Below are positions 17,774 to 28,496 of a stretch of DNA of 64,000 nucleotides, in pieces. The notes beneath the pieces are model-generated. The model did no database searches and had not been told where the DNA came from. It saw only the letters and a program-made list of their open reading frames with translations. The position numbers were made by a program, and so were the translations under genes. The DNA lies in the NCBI GenBank assembly GCA_012862575.1, contig BLSF01000005.1, positions 496,001-560,000 on the forward strand, written 5' to 3'. This stretch comes from Parietichytrium sp. I65-24A (Eukaryota; Sar; Bigyra; Thraustochytrida; Thraustochytriidae). The first letter of the stretch is position 1; every line of letters starts with the position of its first letter.

Positions 17774-20700
17774 ATGGAGGACTTACGCGCGCAGCTGGAG
17801 GAGGCCATGGGCGCGGCCGAGCTATACGCCGAGCAGCTGGCAGAAAAGGAGGACGAATTGGCGGAGCTTCGGGAACGCAATGCGCAGCTGGAGGAGGAGC
17901 TGGTCGGCGAAGGCAGGGGCGGCGACCTTGAAATGCGCGACGAGGTCCGCGAGCTCCGCGCGAGATTGGAGCAGGCTGAGGACCAATTGGAGCGAGCGAT
18001 GGACGTAGCGAAAGAGCAGGAGAGCCGCGCCAGGGACCTTGACCTGCAGAACAAGGCGCTCAAGATGGAGAAGCTCAAGCTGGAGGCGGATATTCAGAAA
18101 GAACAGGAGAGAGCAGAGGTCCTGGAAGAGAGCATGCACACGATGCGACAGAAGACCGAGCAGGCTGCAGAGTCCGAAGGGCGGATTGGAGCGAGAGAAA
18201 AGAGTCATAAGAAGACGTTGATAAAGGCTCTGGGGGAGAATGAGGAGCTTCGGAAGGAAGTCGCCGACCTGGAACAAGTCGTTCAGACGCTGTACCAGGC
18301 TATTAACGAGAAGGAGAGCGACCTGAAAGAGTCCCACGCCCAGCTGGAAACTACTGTACAGGAGCTTCGAGACACAGAGAATGAGGTTGAGGAGCTCAAA
18401 AGACTCATCTTGGAGAAAGATTCGCAGATAGTGGCAGCGCAGGAAGAGATCAACGCCGTTGGGGAGATGGAGGTTGAGATCGAGGAGCGCATGAAAGCCA
18501 AGGTTGATAAGTGGAAGTCTAAGATCAAAGAGTTGGAGGCCATGTTGGACTCTGAGCGGCAAAAGCAGGTGGCACTCCAAAAGAAATGCGATTCACTACT
18601 TATGGAGAGTGGCCTTCGCGAGGTAGAGCAGCAGCTTGTCCTCTCCGAAGAGCGAAACAAAGGCTTTCAAAAGGAGCTCGAGAACACGAAAAACTTGCTC
18701 GAGGAAGCACATAACGAAATGTTACAGCTGGCGACCGACAATGAGAACTTGCGATCTGATCAAGGAAAATTTATCGAAGTTGCGCTGGAGAACGAGCGAG
18801 CGGAGATTGATCGCTTGAAGAACGTCATTAAAAGCAAAGACAACATGCTAGAAGAAGAGCGAGCGCGCTACAAAGAGTTGTATGATGAAAAAGGAAATTT
18901 AGAAGAAGAGCTGCAGGACCGTGAATTCACACTAGCAGAGTACGAGCGCGGCCACGGTTTGACGGAAGCGGTGCTGAAGCAGAAGAAGCTGAAAGGAGAT
19001 ATTAAAAGGAGGGACAAGGAGATCCGAAGGCTGAATCAAATATTAAGCGAGCGTATCGGAGCGCACGAGAAACTCTACGAGACTTGTCGCCGCCTCAAAA
19101 AGAAAGCTGGATTGCCTGAAGCTTTTCAGTTTGACGACCTAAAATTGGAGGAGGGAATGCGCGGGCAGACGGATCGTCTACAGGCTCTGATCAAGGAACT
19201 TGAAACGCAAAATGACGCCCTCGAAAACGAAAGGCTACGGCTGTTGGAGTCTTTGCGCAAAAACGCTCAAAACATGGGCGACAAGGGTATGAAATTCTAC
19301 GGCCTCGCCGCAGAGCAGGTTCTTTTAGTGAACCAATTTGCCGAGAACCTCCGAGATGGTAGAGTCGACCTCCCTTTGAACGACAAATCGTTGCAGCTCA
19401 CCGAGGAGGTTAGAGAGCTCAAGCATCAGCTCCGTGACCTACAACGAGATCTTGCTGCGGCAGAACTGCAAATCGAACAAGGGGTGTATCCGTCGGATCA
19501 GAATTTGGATAGCGCCAGAGTCTCAGCAGGCGGCCGCTCCTCACCTGGTGCGGGTGGCGATGGGGGCACGACGTCTCCACGGTACTTGGAGAAGCAGATG
19601 GAGCGATTTGCTCAAGAGCAAGCTTCAATGGTCTCAGATCTCAAACTGGAGCTTCAGCGTGCTCTTTCCAGCGTAATAGGTGGCGGAATCATGCGACAGA
19701 CTGGCAGCCCGAGCCTCTCGCCTTCGCCAGGTGGTGGCCATCCTAGTCCAAAGCCAGATCCGCGATATGAGAAGCTTATGGAAATGCTTCAGTCTAAACT
19801 TGACGGCGGCGTCTCGCATGCAGCACTAGATCGTGAGCAAGTTGAAACTATGCGCAATGAGTTGGAGAGGCAGTCGGCGGTGAATGATCAACTGGTGAAG
19901 CAGCTCCAGGAGGCAGATAACCTTGTCAACAGGCTTTCTATCCAATCTGCAGCGTCCCCGTTACTTCGAGCTGCCCAACAACAACATGGCCAAAATAATC
20001 TTGAGATCCAAATTCCTTCGTCACAGTGGACGTCTGGTGGCCACCACCTCCTTGGGAGCTCTTCGGCTCCCCTACATGTGGTGTCCATCAACGAACCTCA
20101 AACGCGCTCTGGCCAAGAGTATCACGAGGCTCAACTAACGAGCATCCGGCTCCCACCTGAGGAGTGGACAGAGTCGTACATTTTGCTCACAGGGAGACTT
20201 CACGTTTGTGTTGAGCGTCTCGTGAGTAAGGAGAAGCTCGTGGAGCAGTTGGAACGCCGTCTGGAGGAGTACGAGGAGCGAATGGAAGTATACACAACTC
20301 AGATCTCCTTACTCTATCGAGAGCATCTTGAATCGAAATCCAACTGGAGCGAAGAGACAGCGAGCTTACGCAAGGAGGCCGACGAAGCGCGAGCCGAGCG
20401 CGACGCTTTGCGAACTAAAGCTCGCCGCTTGGACACGCTGTGCGCCATTCTAGAAGGTGACGATGATGGTGCGCGAAATCACGTGAAGGAATTGACCAGA
20501 AAAATAGCCACATTGGAGGTAAACGAAGTCGTTCTAGCAAGAAAGTACAATCTTCTTGCAGAGGAAGAAAAGGTCGTGCGGAACGAAAAAGAAATCATTC
20601 AACACGAAATGGTTCAAGCTGAGACTGCCCTTCGAGAACGGGTATTGTATTTGGAAGAGTGGAAAGCTGGAGCACAGTCGGAACTCGTGAACCTTTCGAA

Positions 20701-23700
20701 TCGTTTGGATCGATGCGTTTCCAGAGACTTTCATGAGCAGATTGTTCGGAGCTTGGCATCTGTAAGGCACAAGTATCGAGACCTCATAAAGAAGGAGGCG
20801 CAACTGCGAGGCAGATCTGGTGGGGCTCAAGCGCTACGTCGTAGAGTTCAAGAGCTGGAAGGCGAAGTTGAAGTCATGCGCACTGATGTGGTTCGATACA
20901 AACAAGAAGCTGCCAACTTGTCTGGTCAACTCGAGTGGGTCAAGGATCAGCAACGCAGGGCGGAGGATACGAACAAGGGTGATGGCGCACAAGGTGTAAC
21001 CGTGACATCGGCAAGGCACGACGACCTGATCCAGCAGTGTGCTAAACTGAAGGGCGAAGCAGTCGAAAAGCAGATAGTGCTCGAGTCGGCGCTCAAGAAG
21101 GCCGAAATATTCGAAAAACGTGCCGCAGAGCTTTCCGAGGAAATTCAGGAAGAAACGTCCAGAGCAGACCATGCGGAAGCTGGCCTGGAAACTGCCGCGA
21201 GGGTTACAAGCAAACTAGAGGAGGAGCTCGTCCAACTGAGGGATACCTTTCAAGGCGGCGCAAACCGTGAGGAAAGGAAAGTTTTCGAGGAACGAATTGA
21301 AGAGCTCGAGCGGATGTTCCAAACAGTGTCCAGGGAGAATGGCCGATATCGAGAACTTGCCGAGATTGCGTCAAAGCAAGTGCAGGCCTTCGAGATGCAC
21401 CATCAAGCAAAAGAAAAGGAGATTCAAGGCCTGCGTGAACAGCTTCGGGAAGTCAACGCCAGGTCGGACGACGACGCGATCATTGGCAAGATACAACATG
21501 AGCTCACCTCCACCAAGGTCAGTTACCAGATGTTTATCCGCAAGTTTGAGATGGCTAAGGTAGCGATCCGTCGAAATGAACTCGAAATTCACAAATTGGA
21601 ATCCCAGCTGGATAACAAAGATTCCGTCATCCGGGTGACTCGCGAGGAAGCCAGAGCGCGTATACGCTCTCTTGAGATCGCTTTGGAAAGACTGGGCATC
21701 TCAAGTGAGGCTGCGCTGGCTCCGGAGGTGGCCGGGTCGCTCAACACACAATCGGAATTTGTGCTCTCCGGAATGGAGCGTCTATCGGAGACAATTTCCA
21801 AACTTGGTGAAGCCTCGGAGAGAAGTGAAGAGGCATTACGTCGTTCCGAAGCTTCAAGAAGAAATCTCGAACTTGAGCTAGAATCGAAGAAAATCGAGCT
21901 TGAGTCGGTGCAATCCCTCCTCGCCGACCTGAAGAACAAAGTCTTCAGTAATCAAGAGGAGAGCGGCGACGATGAAGAAGGGGTTGCACAAGAGAACGAA
22001 AAGCAGCGAAGCCTTGCTCGAAGACTGCTCGTGCTCAACGAGGAGCTTCGTTCTGTCAAGCTAGACGCAGCTCGATACAAACGTGAAGCCCAGCTTCTTC
22101 GCGAGGAAAAACATCACCTTGAAAAGCTGCGCGAGAAAGACGAAGAGCACATGGAGCGGCTAGAGGAATCAATCGCCAACTCCGAAAATGCGCTGCGTAG
22201 GAGAGAAGATGAAAATGCTTTGCGAAAAGCAGCTGACCCTGGTGCTCAGGACGGTTTTGGCTTGCCGGTGCTAGCGGTCAGGCCTGGTGGGAAGAGGCTC
22301 AAGTCAGACTCTCAGTCTCTTGTGGCGGGCGAATCGGAGAAGCTGGACACTTCCAGTCAGAGGGACCTTGAACGTTCAGGTGCCCGGCAACATTCCGAGC
22401 TCGTCGCGGAGCTCCAGTCGCAGATTCGAGATGCGGACAAGCGTGAGGAAGACTTACGTCGCAAAGTGGACAGACAAGGCGATCGCATCTTGTATCTGCG
22501 GAAAAAGCTTGAAATGGAAGGAATACATGATTCTGAAGACGAAGCAGATGGGTCTCGCAGCCCTCACGGCCCGAGCCGCCCTGGCAATCAACAGGATGAA
22601 GTTTCACGGCGCAACGGGGGCAAATATTTTGAGGCTGATGCACGAAAACTCCAAGCAGCGGCCCAGCAAACGATAGCTTCTCTCAAAGATATGGTGAATC
22701 GCAAGAATCAGATCATCGAAGGACTGAAGCAAAAGATTGAGCTGACGCGCAAGGGATATCTTGCGGAGCGAGAGCGTGACCAAGCAGAGATTGAGAGATT
22801 GACGGAGAAACTATATGAGGATAATAAGACCGCTATTGGAAAGTTGCGAAGCGCTTACGAGGATATTTCAAACGGGGTGGTTCCTGGCTCGACGGGCGAT
22901 GGCATGGGAGCTGGTGGCCCTGACCATGCTTTGCACCGGGAGATGCTGGAGAGGCTCGAGGAAGCTGACCTCATCTTGGAACGGAAGGACAGGCGAATTT
23001 TGGAACTAGAAGGAATCATTGAGGAGCTCCAGGTACATCGTCAAAAAGCTGAAGATAGGGCTGCCAAAAGCGCCGAAATCGCTGAAAATCTGCGGACAAA
23101 GGTCAAACATATGACCTTTAACCACGACGAATCAAAGCCTACGCCAAGCCAGGACTATGCGACGAAGCAGTTGCGGGCTCAAATTGTCGCCAAGGACAAG
23201 AAGCTGGCAAGCCTCAGGAATGCAGTCGTCGCTCTCAAGAATGAGTTTGTAAAAGCGGAAGAAGAGCATGAGGAGGAGCTGATTAAAAAGGACCGTGAAA
23301 TTGCAATGATAAGCTCAAAGCAGAAATCCTCAGCAGGTAGCAAGGCGGCAGATGACGACGGCGGTGACGGAGATTCGCTACAAAGCATGAGGAAGCAGCT
23401 CGAAGCGCTCAAGGATCGCGTGCAGAGAAGTCGCGAGGACCTAGCGCAAACTAAAAAGCGCGAAGAGAAACTTCGGGACGAGAACGCAAAGCTTCGAGAT
23501 GAGTTGAGTGAGCGCGTGGACTCTAACGAGCTCCAGGAGGAGACAGTATCTCGAGCTGATGCACAATTGAGAAAGGCAAGGCGTCAGGCGGATGAACTCA
23601 AGCGGGAGAATGTGCGTTTGAAGGAAGCTCTTGAGAATAACATGGGCATCGTCGGTACTCGCGATGGGGAGAATGAAGATCGGGCGAACACCCCACGGAG

Positions 23701-25297
23701 CAATAGTCGCCGTAGATCAAGTAGAGAAGCAGAGTTTAAGCAGAGTGGATCAGATGCGAAATTGCGTGCGGAAATCACCGAGCTTGAGCAAAAACTTCGT
23801 GTTTCACAGGCGCAGAACGCTGCTCTTCGCTCGGCAGCGCGTGGTAGGGGCGGATTGCCCAGCGGGCAAAGCTCTGCTGCGCCTGCTGACCAATTGGACG
23901 ATACGCAATCAAGTAATTATGCCGTTACAAAGTGGGAGACTGACAAGAAGCTGGAAAAGCGTGTTGCTGTCCTCTCAAAGAAACTCGAGGAGCAGGCGAA
24001 GGAACTGGAGGCTTCCCGAAATCAAGCAGATCAAGCCAAACAATTGCTCGAGAAGGCGGTAAGGGACAGGAGCGTGCTTCAATCACGTATCTCAAAGATA
24101 TCTGGCGGTGGCAATTTGAACGAGCAAGACTCTCTGTATGAAATGAAGCGACGTCTTAGTGACATAGAGCAGGAATGCAGAATCAAGGACGAAAGAATCA
24201 GCGAGCTGAAACGGATTGCGGAGGTTGAACAAAGAGCCGAACTTAATAAACTCAAGAAAGAGCTCTCTTTCGCGAGGGATGAAGCCTTGGAGGCAAACCA
24301 GGAGTCGCAGGCTCTGAGAGCTAGAACGCGTCGGAGTGGAGGAGACGCGTTTCAGTTTGCCGAGGACCAGCTTGTTCGCGAGGATGAGCTGCGCCAGCAG
24401 ATTGCCGAGCTACGCAGAGAGGCAAGAGACCTCGAAGGCGAATTATTGGACAAGGACAACTCCATCTTGGAACTGAGGTTCGAGCTGGAGCAAGAAAGCG
24501 CCAGAGCGAATCGGCTCGAGCGGCAGCTGCAGTCTTCTGACAGTAGCAGTGGCGAGGGAAAAACAAATGAATCTGGTCTGCTCCCTCGCAGCTCCCCTAC
24601 ATATGCAAAACGCGCTCCTGGCGAGCGTTTCAAACGAGAAAGAGACCTCGAGAATGTCGTCGAGTCCATGCAGAAAGTGGTGACAAAGCTTCAAGCAGAG
24701 AACGAGAGGCTGAAGCGATCATCGAATGGCAACGCAAAATATGTGGAGCTCGGCAAACAAGTAAAAATGTTGCGGAAAGAGAAAGAAGAACTCGAAATTT
24801 CGAACCAAGCATTGAGTCGAAGATTGCAGCAGCAACAGGATTCTTCCTTGAAGTCTGTTCGTCTCGAAGACGCACTCAAAGGCTTGAAGCGCCAGCTGAG
24901 AGATCGCGAGAGCACAGTTGATGGCGACAGAAAGCGACTGGCGTTGCTTGCCGAAGAGAATGAGAGACTGCGAGAAGACTTGGAGCGAGCCAACTTTCGC
25001 ACGGAGAGGGGAAACTCAAGCGTCCAGGAAACCGAGAGGGAACTTCGTCGCCGGCTGGAGGACCAACAGACTGTTATTGAGAGCTTGCGTAGTGCTGAGC
25101 GCTTGGCGATTTCTTCATCCTCGGGTGAAGAGTTGCGTCGCCTGCAAGAGGAAAATAAACGACTACACAAGGAACTCAGTGCATTTGACATGGAGTTCTT
25201 CGAGGAGATTGAGGATCTCAAGTACAAATACCAACAGGCCGTGAAAGAAAATCGCGCGCTGAAAGAAGGTCTAAACAGCTCGCGATCTGCGATGTGA
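17774..25297 (+). CDS. CEP290: CEP290-like ciliary transition-zone coiled-coil protein
   Basis: 2507 residues in one exon, close to the human protein (2479). Nearly the whole length is heptad-patterned coiled coil rich in Glu, Lys, Leu, Arg and Gln. It is broken by Gly/Ser/Pro-rich linkers around 600-690 and 740-790 and by shorter ones later. The best diagnostic is the C-terminus: ENKRLHKELSAFDMEFFEEI followed by EDLKYKYQQAVKEN, which matches the conserved end of CEP290 almost residue for residue. CEP290 links the axoneme to the membrane at the base of the cilium and gates ciliary entry. Its presence implies a flagellated stage. I chose the ATG at 17774 because the 31 residues before it read like leader. 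The gene converges with the polycystin-like channel gene (208 bp between stops); in animals polycystins act in cilia, so the adjacency is suggestive but may be chance. Confidence 0.93.
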   Translation: MEDLRAQLEEAMGAAELYAEQLAEKEDELAELRERNAQLEEELVGEGRGGDLEMRDEVRELRARLEQAEDQLERAMDVAKEQESRARDLDLQNKALKMEKLKLEADIQKEQERAEVLEESMHTMRQKTEQAAESEGRIGAREKSHKKTLIKALGENEELRKEVADLEQVVQTLYQAINEKESDLKESHAQLETTVQELRDTENEVEELKRLILEKDSQIVAAQEEINAVGEMEVEIEERMKAKVDKWKSKIKELEAMLDSERQKQVALQKKCDSLLMESGLREVEQQLVLSEERNKGFQKELENTKNLLEEAHNEMLQLATDNENLRSDQGKFIEVALENERAEIDRLKNVIKSKDNMLEEERARYKELYDEKGNLEEELQDREFTLAEYERGHGLTEAVLKQKKLKGDIKRRDKEIRRLNQILSERIGAHEKLYETCRRLKKKAGLPEAFQFDDLKLEEGMRGQTDRLQALIKELETQNDALENERLRLLESLRKNAQNMGDKGMKFYGLAAEQVLLVNQFAENLRDGRVDLPLNDKSLQLTEEVRELKHQLRDLQRDLAAAELQIEQGVYPSDQNLDSARVSAGGRSSPGAGGDGGTTSPRYLEKQMERFAQEQASMVSDLKLELQRALSSVIGGGIMRQTGSPSLSPSPGGGHPSPKPDPRYEKLMEMLQSKLDGGVSHAALDREQVETMRNELERQSAVNDQLVKQLQEADNLVNRLSIQSAASPLLRAAQQQHGQNNLEIQIPSSQWTSGGHHLLGSSSAPLHVVSINEPQTRSGQEYHEAQLTSIRLPPEEWTESYILLTGRLHVCVERLVSKEKLVEQLERRLEEYEERMEVYTTQISLLYREHLESKSNWSEETASLRKEADEARAERDALRTKARRLDTLCAILEGDDDGARNHVKELTRKIATLEVNEVVLARKYNLLAEEEKVVRNEKEIIQHEMVQAETALRERVLYLEEWKAGAQSELVNLSNRLDRCVSRDFHEQIVRSLASVRHKYRDLIKKEAQLRGRSGGAQALRRRVQELEGEVEVMRTDVVRYKQEAANLSGQLEWVKDQQRRAEDTNKGDGAQGVTVTSARHDDLIQQCAKLKGEAVEKQIVLESALKKAEIFEKRAAELSEEIQEETSRADHAEAGLETAARVTSKLEEELVQLRDTFQGGANREERKVFEERIEELERMFQTVSRENGRYRELAEIASKQVQAFEMHHQAKEKEIQGLREQLREVNARSDDDAIIGKIQHELTSTKVSYQMFIRKFEMAKVAIRRNELEIHKLESQLDNKDSVIRVTREEARARIRSLEIALERLGISSEAALAPEVAGSLNTQSEFVLSGMERLSETISKLGEASERSEEALRRSEASRRNLELELESKKIELESVQSLLADLKNKVFSNQEESGDDEEGVAQENEKQRSLARRLLVLNEELRSVKLDAARYKREAQLLREEKHHLEKLREKDEEHMERLEESIANSENALRRREDENALRKAADPGAQDGFGLPVLAVRPGGKRLKSDSQSLVAGESEKLDTSSQRDLERSGARQHSELVAELQSQIRDADKREEDLRRKVDRQGDRILYLRKKLEMEGIHDSEDEADGSRSPHGPSRPGNQQDEVSRRNGGKYFEADARKLQAAAQQTIASLKDMVNRKNQIIEGLKQKIELTRKGYLAERERDQAEIERLTEKLYEDNKTAIGKLRSAYEDISNGVVPGSTGDGMGAGGPDHALHREMLERLEEADLILERKDRRILELEGIIEELQVHRQKAEDRAAKSAEIAENLRTKVKHMTFNHDESKPTPSQDYATKQLRAQIVAKDKKLASLRNAVVALKNEFVKAEEEHEEELIKKDREIAMISSKQKSSAGSKAADDDGGDGDSLQSMRKQLEALKDRVQRSREDLAQTKKREEKLRDENAKLRDELSERVDSNELQEETVSRADAQLRKARRQADELKRENVRLKEALENNMGIVGTRDGENEDRANTPRSNSRRRSSREAEFKQSGSDAKLRAEITELEQKLRVSQAQNAALRSAARGRGGLPSGQSSAAPADQLDDTQSSNYAVTKWETDKKLEKRVAVLSKKLEEQAKELEASRNQADQAKQLLEKAVRDRSVLQSRISKISGGGNLNEQDSLYEMKRRLSDIEQECRIKDERISELKRIAEVEQRAELNKLKKELSFARDEALEANQESQALRARTRRSGGDAFQFAEDQLVREDELRQQIAELRREARDLEGELLDKDNSILELRFELEQESARANRLERQLQSSDSSSGEGKTNESGLLPRSSPTYAKRAPGERFKRERDLENVVESMQKVVTKLQAENERLKRSSNGNAKYVELGKQVKMLRKEKEELEISNQALSRRLQQQQDSSLKSVRLEDALKGLKRQLRDRESTVDGDRKRLALLAEENERLREDLERANFRTERGNSSVQETERELRRRLEDQQTVIESLRSAERLAISSSSGEELRRLQEENKRLHKELSAFDMEFFEEIEDLKYKYQQAVKENRALKEGLNSSRSAM

Positions 25298-25505
25298 AGA
25301 AGGTCTTCTTTGTTCACTGTATTATACGAAATTTCACGATTAGACTAACAAAATCTGATTATATGCTATAAATCGTTCGCGACCTTCATCTACAAAAAAA
25401 AAGCGCTTGGAGGCAGCAAGCTATGATCCGCTCAAACACTTGGCGCGATTCAATCGCTCCAAAAATTGCTACACTGGGAGAAGGCTTGTTTTTAACTTGC
25501 GCCCC

Positions 25506-28283
25506 TTATTTTCTTGCGGCAGTAGTGCCGTCTATACCCTTGGAGTCGCCTTGACTCGGACGATCTTTTTCCGAGGACGGGCCGATCACCACATCCGCGC
25601 CATCACTTCCGTTGTGAGTGTTTGAGAGCCCCGAGCTCTTTGTTGATGCAGATGCATTTCGAGTCTCCGCCCCGTCATTCTTGCTCCCCTGATTGAAGGA
25701 GGCTAGATCTGTAGTATTATACCGACGAAGCAGAAAGTTTGCGGAGTTTGGAAACCCCGAGGCATCGACAACATCTCTGTCGTCTCCACCAGCATAGCTT
25801 GAAGGCCTTCGGCGATTTGGTGCATCGTTGGACTTCAGGAGTCGCAGCGCGTATTTCATCAATTCGATGATATACAGATCAGAATCCTCCTTTCCAAAGA
25901 ACATCTCTAGCTCCTCTTTCTCAAGAATAGATTTCGCGAGACTTGTTCTTTGTCTCATCAAGGACAAGAGCCGCTCCGTTTGCGACTCTGTGTACACTCT
26001 CGCCAATTCTTTGCGCACGATCATAGTCGGGGTCCCGGTTCTGCACCAGCGGAAAGTCAGTCTGTTCCACTCGACAAACCGGCACCCGTTCTCCAGCATC
26101 TCCCGCTGAGTGTCCGGCATTGACGGGCAAAAGAAGGGGGATTCAATTTGACTTCCAGCTCTAGAAACCTTGGAGTGCGTTGGCTTGGTGGCGTCTTCGC
26201 CCATGTCTTGCTGTCGTGAGAAAGAGATTCCCTCTCCAGCATCTGGGAGGCTTCCGCCGGCAGTCTTGGAATTTTCGTCTAGCTCGGCGTGATGTTTTGG
26301 CGCCGCGCCAGACGAACCTCGTTTCCGGTTGAAAATCCGGCAGCACTTGCAAGGAAGATAATACGTTGTCAGGTCATACCACAGCTGGGAAAGGAATACT
26401 CTAAAAGAGCTCAGGAAAGAGAGGCCCATAACTTTGTCTCGTCTCTCTCGGAATCCCATGTACGAGTCTACGACAATACTGAGCAACACATTGAGCAGGA
26501 GCAACGTGTTGAGAAAGATAAACGACCAGAGAAATAGCCCCGATACGCTGCTTGCTTGATTTGCGGTATTGTCGTAGAGAGCCCCGATGGCGTCGTCAAA
26601 CTCGCCGACGGAAATAAACAAAAGCGTTCGAAACGAGACTCCGAACGTTTGAAAGCCGCCGCCACCTGTGCTGAAAAGCAGCGTCCCGATCAAAGCGTAG
26701 CAAAACACGATCAGGACATACACAAAAAAGAAGGAGAGAAGATCCGACGTAGCATTTTTGAGCGTTTGGCCGACGATTGCGACGTCGTTGTGAAACTCAA
26801 GCATAAAGAGTGTGCGAAACATCATAAAGAACATGATAATTGCGTATATGCTGCGCAAAAACCGCTCCACTTCAATAAGCGTTGTGATATTGTCCAGCGA
26901 GGCCATCAGATCATCTATTGACAAGGTCCCATAGGGATCAAAATAGTCTGTAGACCACAGGACACCGGTGAGGTAGTACACCATAGCTCCTATCTGCAAA
27001 CCAAACCGTGTCGCCTCGAAACCCCAATACAGCAAGTTCGTGAATGAGAAGCGTCGCCGAGTTCTTACACGCTTAACAAACCTGAACAAGAAGTAGACCA
27101 AGTCTGCCAACACATAGGTTAGATAGATTCCTGTGAGAACAACTGACCCGGGGCGGTTGTAAAAGTTGTAGTAGCCTGCTGAAACCACATCAAGATTTGG
27201 GCTCACGACTCCGGCTTCTGAAAATTCGAAACACAGGTTGAAAAAACCATACTTTGCGATCCCGTTGTCGTTTTGCGTGAGCAGGGTTACGCATGCTGAG
27301 GCAGTCTCTCGATCCAGCCAGTTGACGCTTTCTATTAACTCAATCGTGCATATTGAATCCGAGGCATGCATATTGTACAACCCCATATCCAATATCGTCG
27401 CAAAGCCATTCACCTTGTCGTTGTATTCGAAAATTTCGCCAAATCCATACATCTTCAACGACTCCACGATGTCAGGATTTGAAAGGTTATAAATAGATTC
27501 ATAAGATGTTGCAAGCCCTTTTGCAGCGCACGCTCGGTCGGCATAATATGGAATTACAATGTAGTCGTATAGCGAGCTTATAAGATTGTCACAAGGCTGA
27601 ACGTTTCTCCGCGTTTGATAGAACACAAGCCCAAGCTGTTGGCGGTTGTACATGTCGAGATAGGCGCTGAACTCCGTTAGATTTGCGCACTGGGTGATCC
27701 ACTCGTCATCCCATAAATTTTGGTAACAGGTCCCAGGGTCGCAAGCCGGCGGAGTGTACGGGTCATTGCTGTAAAGAGTTTGGACCATCGCCTTGACGTA
27801 CGCATACACGTCTTCCGTGGTTCTCACGTCACTGAATGTTCTGGAATCATTTCCGAACTTGACCGAATTCGCAGCCTTGAATAGCGACGCTTCGATCTCA
27901 TAATGGGTAGGGTGTGTCGCGAACAACTGCATGTATGCGCACAAACTCAAGAGAAGCAAATTAATAAGGTGTCCGCAGAAATTCTTCCACCCCTTGTGAA
28001 GCATGTAGAGCTCTTGAGCAACCGACCTGTACCCTGCAGCCGATACAATCGCCTTCGTCATAAAAACCCTGTGAGCGTACTTTCTCGCACGCATCCCCCG
28101 AAAAGCGGCTTGCGTCCAGATGATGCCTTTCAGCGTGGCGCTGTCCACGTCGGCGTCGAATCCATCCTCCACCTTTGACGAGAACCACGAATGCCTGAAC
28201 GTATTATGAAATGCGAGCTCGCGGTTCCTGAGCGACCGATCTCCTGCTTCCCTGTTGCGTCGAACTACCGCCTGTGTGGCCAT
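25506..28283 (-). CDS. Polycystin-2/TRPML-like cation channel
   Basis: 925 residues. A cytosolic N-terminus carries an IQ-like helix (WTQAAFRGMRARKYAHRVF, about 56-75). TM1 is near 102-121. A large Cys-containing extracytosolic domain spans about 128-375 and matches the polycystin/TOP domain (CDPGTCYQNLW, then ITQCANLTEF). TM2 is near 380-402, TM3 416-443, TM4 476-495, TM5 513-538, a pore helix with FRTLLFISVGEFDDAI at about 551-566, and TM6 581-606. A long cytosolic tail follows, with a CKCCRIFNRKR juxtamembrane segment and a disordered end. GEFD sits where PKD2 has GDFN in the selectivity filter. The six-TM layout with a large first loop fits PKD2/mucolipin channels, which conduct Ca2+ or other cations in cilia, ER or endolysosomes. 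I chose the ATG at 28283. Confidence 0.88.
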   Translation of the reverse strand: MATQAVVRRNREAGDRSLRNRELAFHNTFRHSWFSSKVEDGFDADVDSATLKGIIWTQAAFRGMRARKYAHRVFMTKAIVSAAGYRSVAQELYMLHKGWKNFCGHLINLLLLSLCAYMQLFATHPTHYEIEASLFKAANSVKFGNDSRTFSDVRTTEDVYAYVKAMVQTLYSNDPYTPPACDPGTCYQNLWDDEWITQCANLTEFSAYLDMYNRQQLGLVFYQTRRNVQPCDNLISSLYDYIVIPYYADRACAAKGLATSYESIYNLSNPDIVESLKMYGFGEIFEYNDKVNGFATILDMGLYNMHASDSICTIELIESVNWLDRETASACVTLLTQNDNGIAKYGFFNLCFEFSEAGVVSPNLDVVSAGYYNFYNRPGSVVLTGIYLTYVLADLVYFLFRFVKRVRTRRRFSFTNLLYWGFEATRFGLQIGAMVYYLTGVLWSTDYFDPYGTLSIDDLMASLDNITTLIEVERFLRSIYAIIMFFMMFRTLFMLEFHNDVAIVGQTLKNATSDLLSFFFVYVLIVFCYALIGTLLFSTGGGGFQTFGVSFRTLLFISVGEFDDAIGALYDNTANQASSVSGLFLWSFIFLNTLLLLNVLLSIVVDSYMGFRERRDKVMGLSFLSSFRVFLSQLWYDLTTYYLPCKCCRIFNRKRGSSGAAPKHHAELDENSKTAGGSLPDAGEGISFSRQQDMGEDATKPTHSKVSRAGSQIESPFFCPSMPDTQREMLENGCRFVEWNRLTFRWCRTGTPTMIVRKELARVYTESQTERLLSLMRQRTSLAKSILEKEELEMFFGKEDSDLYIIELMKYALRLLKSNDAPNRRRPSSYAGGDDRDVVDASGFPNSANFLLRRYNTTDLASFNQGSKNDGAETRNASASTKSSGLSNTHNGSDGADVVIGPSSEKDRPSQGDSKGIDGTTAARK

Positions 28284-28335
28284 TTTCAACTCTTCGTAGG
28301 CAACAGCACCCGCTGCCCACTATACCTAGAAATGC

Positions 28336-28376
28336 TCGCAACTCGCAATTCGCAATTCGCAATTAGCAATTCGCAA
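28336..28376. repeat. Short tandem repeat, TCGCAAT-type
   Basis: About five imperfect 7-8 bp units in the leader of the channel gene. Confidence 0.8.
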
Positions 28377-28433
28377 CGCTCAATTGAGTGAGCTAGTGCG
28401 CAGTTAGTGGGTACGCGGGTACTAGTACGCGGC

Positions 28434-28496
28434 GTGCAGAGAGTGCAGAGAGTACAGAGAGTGCAGAGAGTGCAGAGAGTGCAGAGAGTGCAGAGG
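28434..28496. repeat. 9-bp tandem repeat, GTGCAGAGA x7
   Basis: Seven near-perfect copies (one has GTACAGAGA, the last ends in G) about 150 bp upstream of the channel start. Confidence 0.92.
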
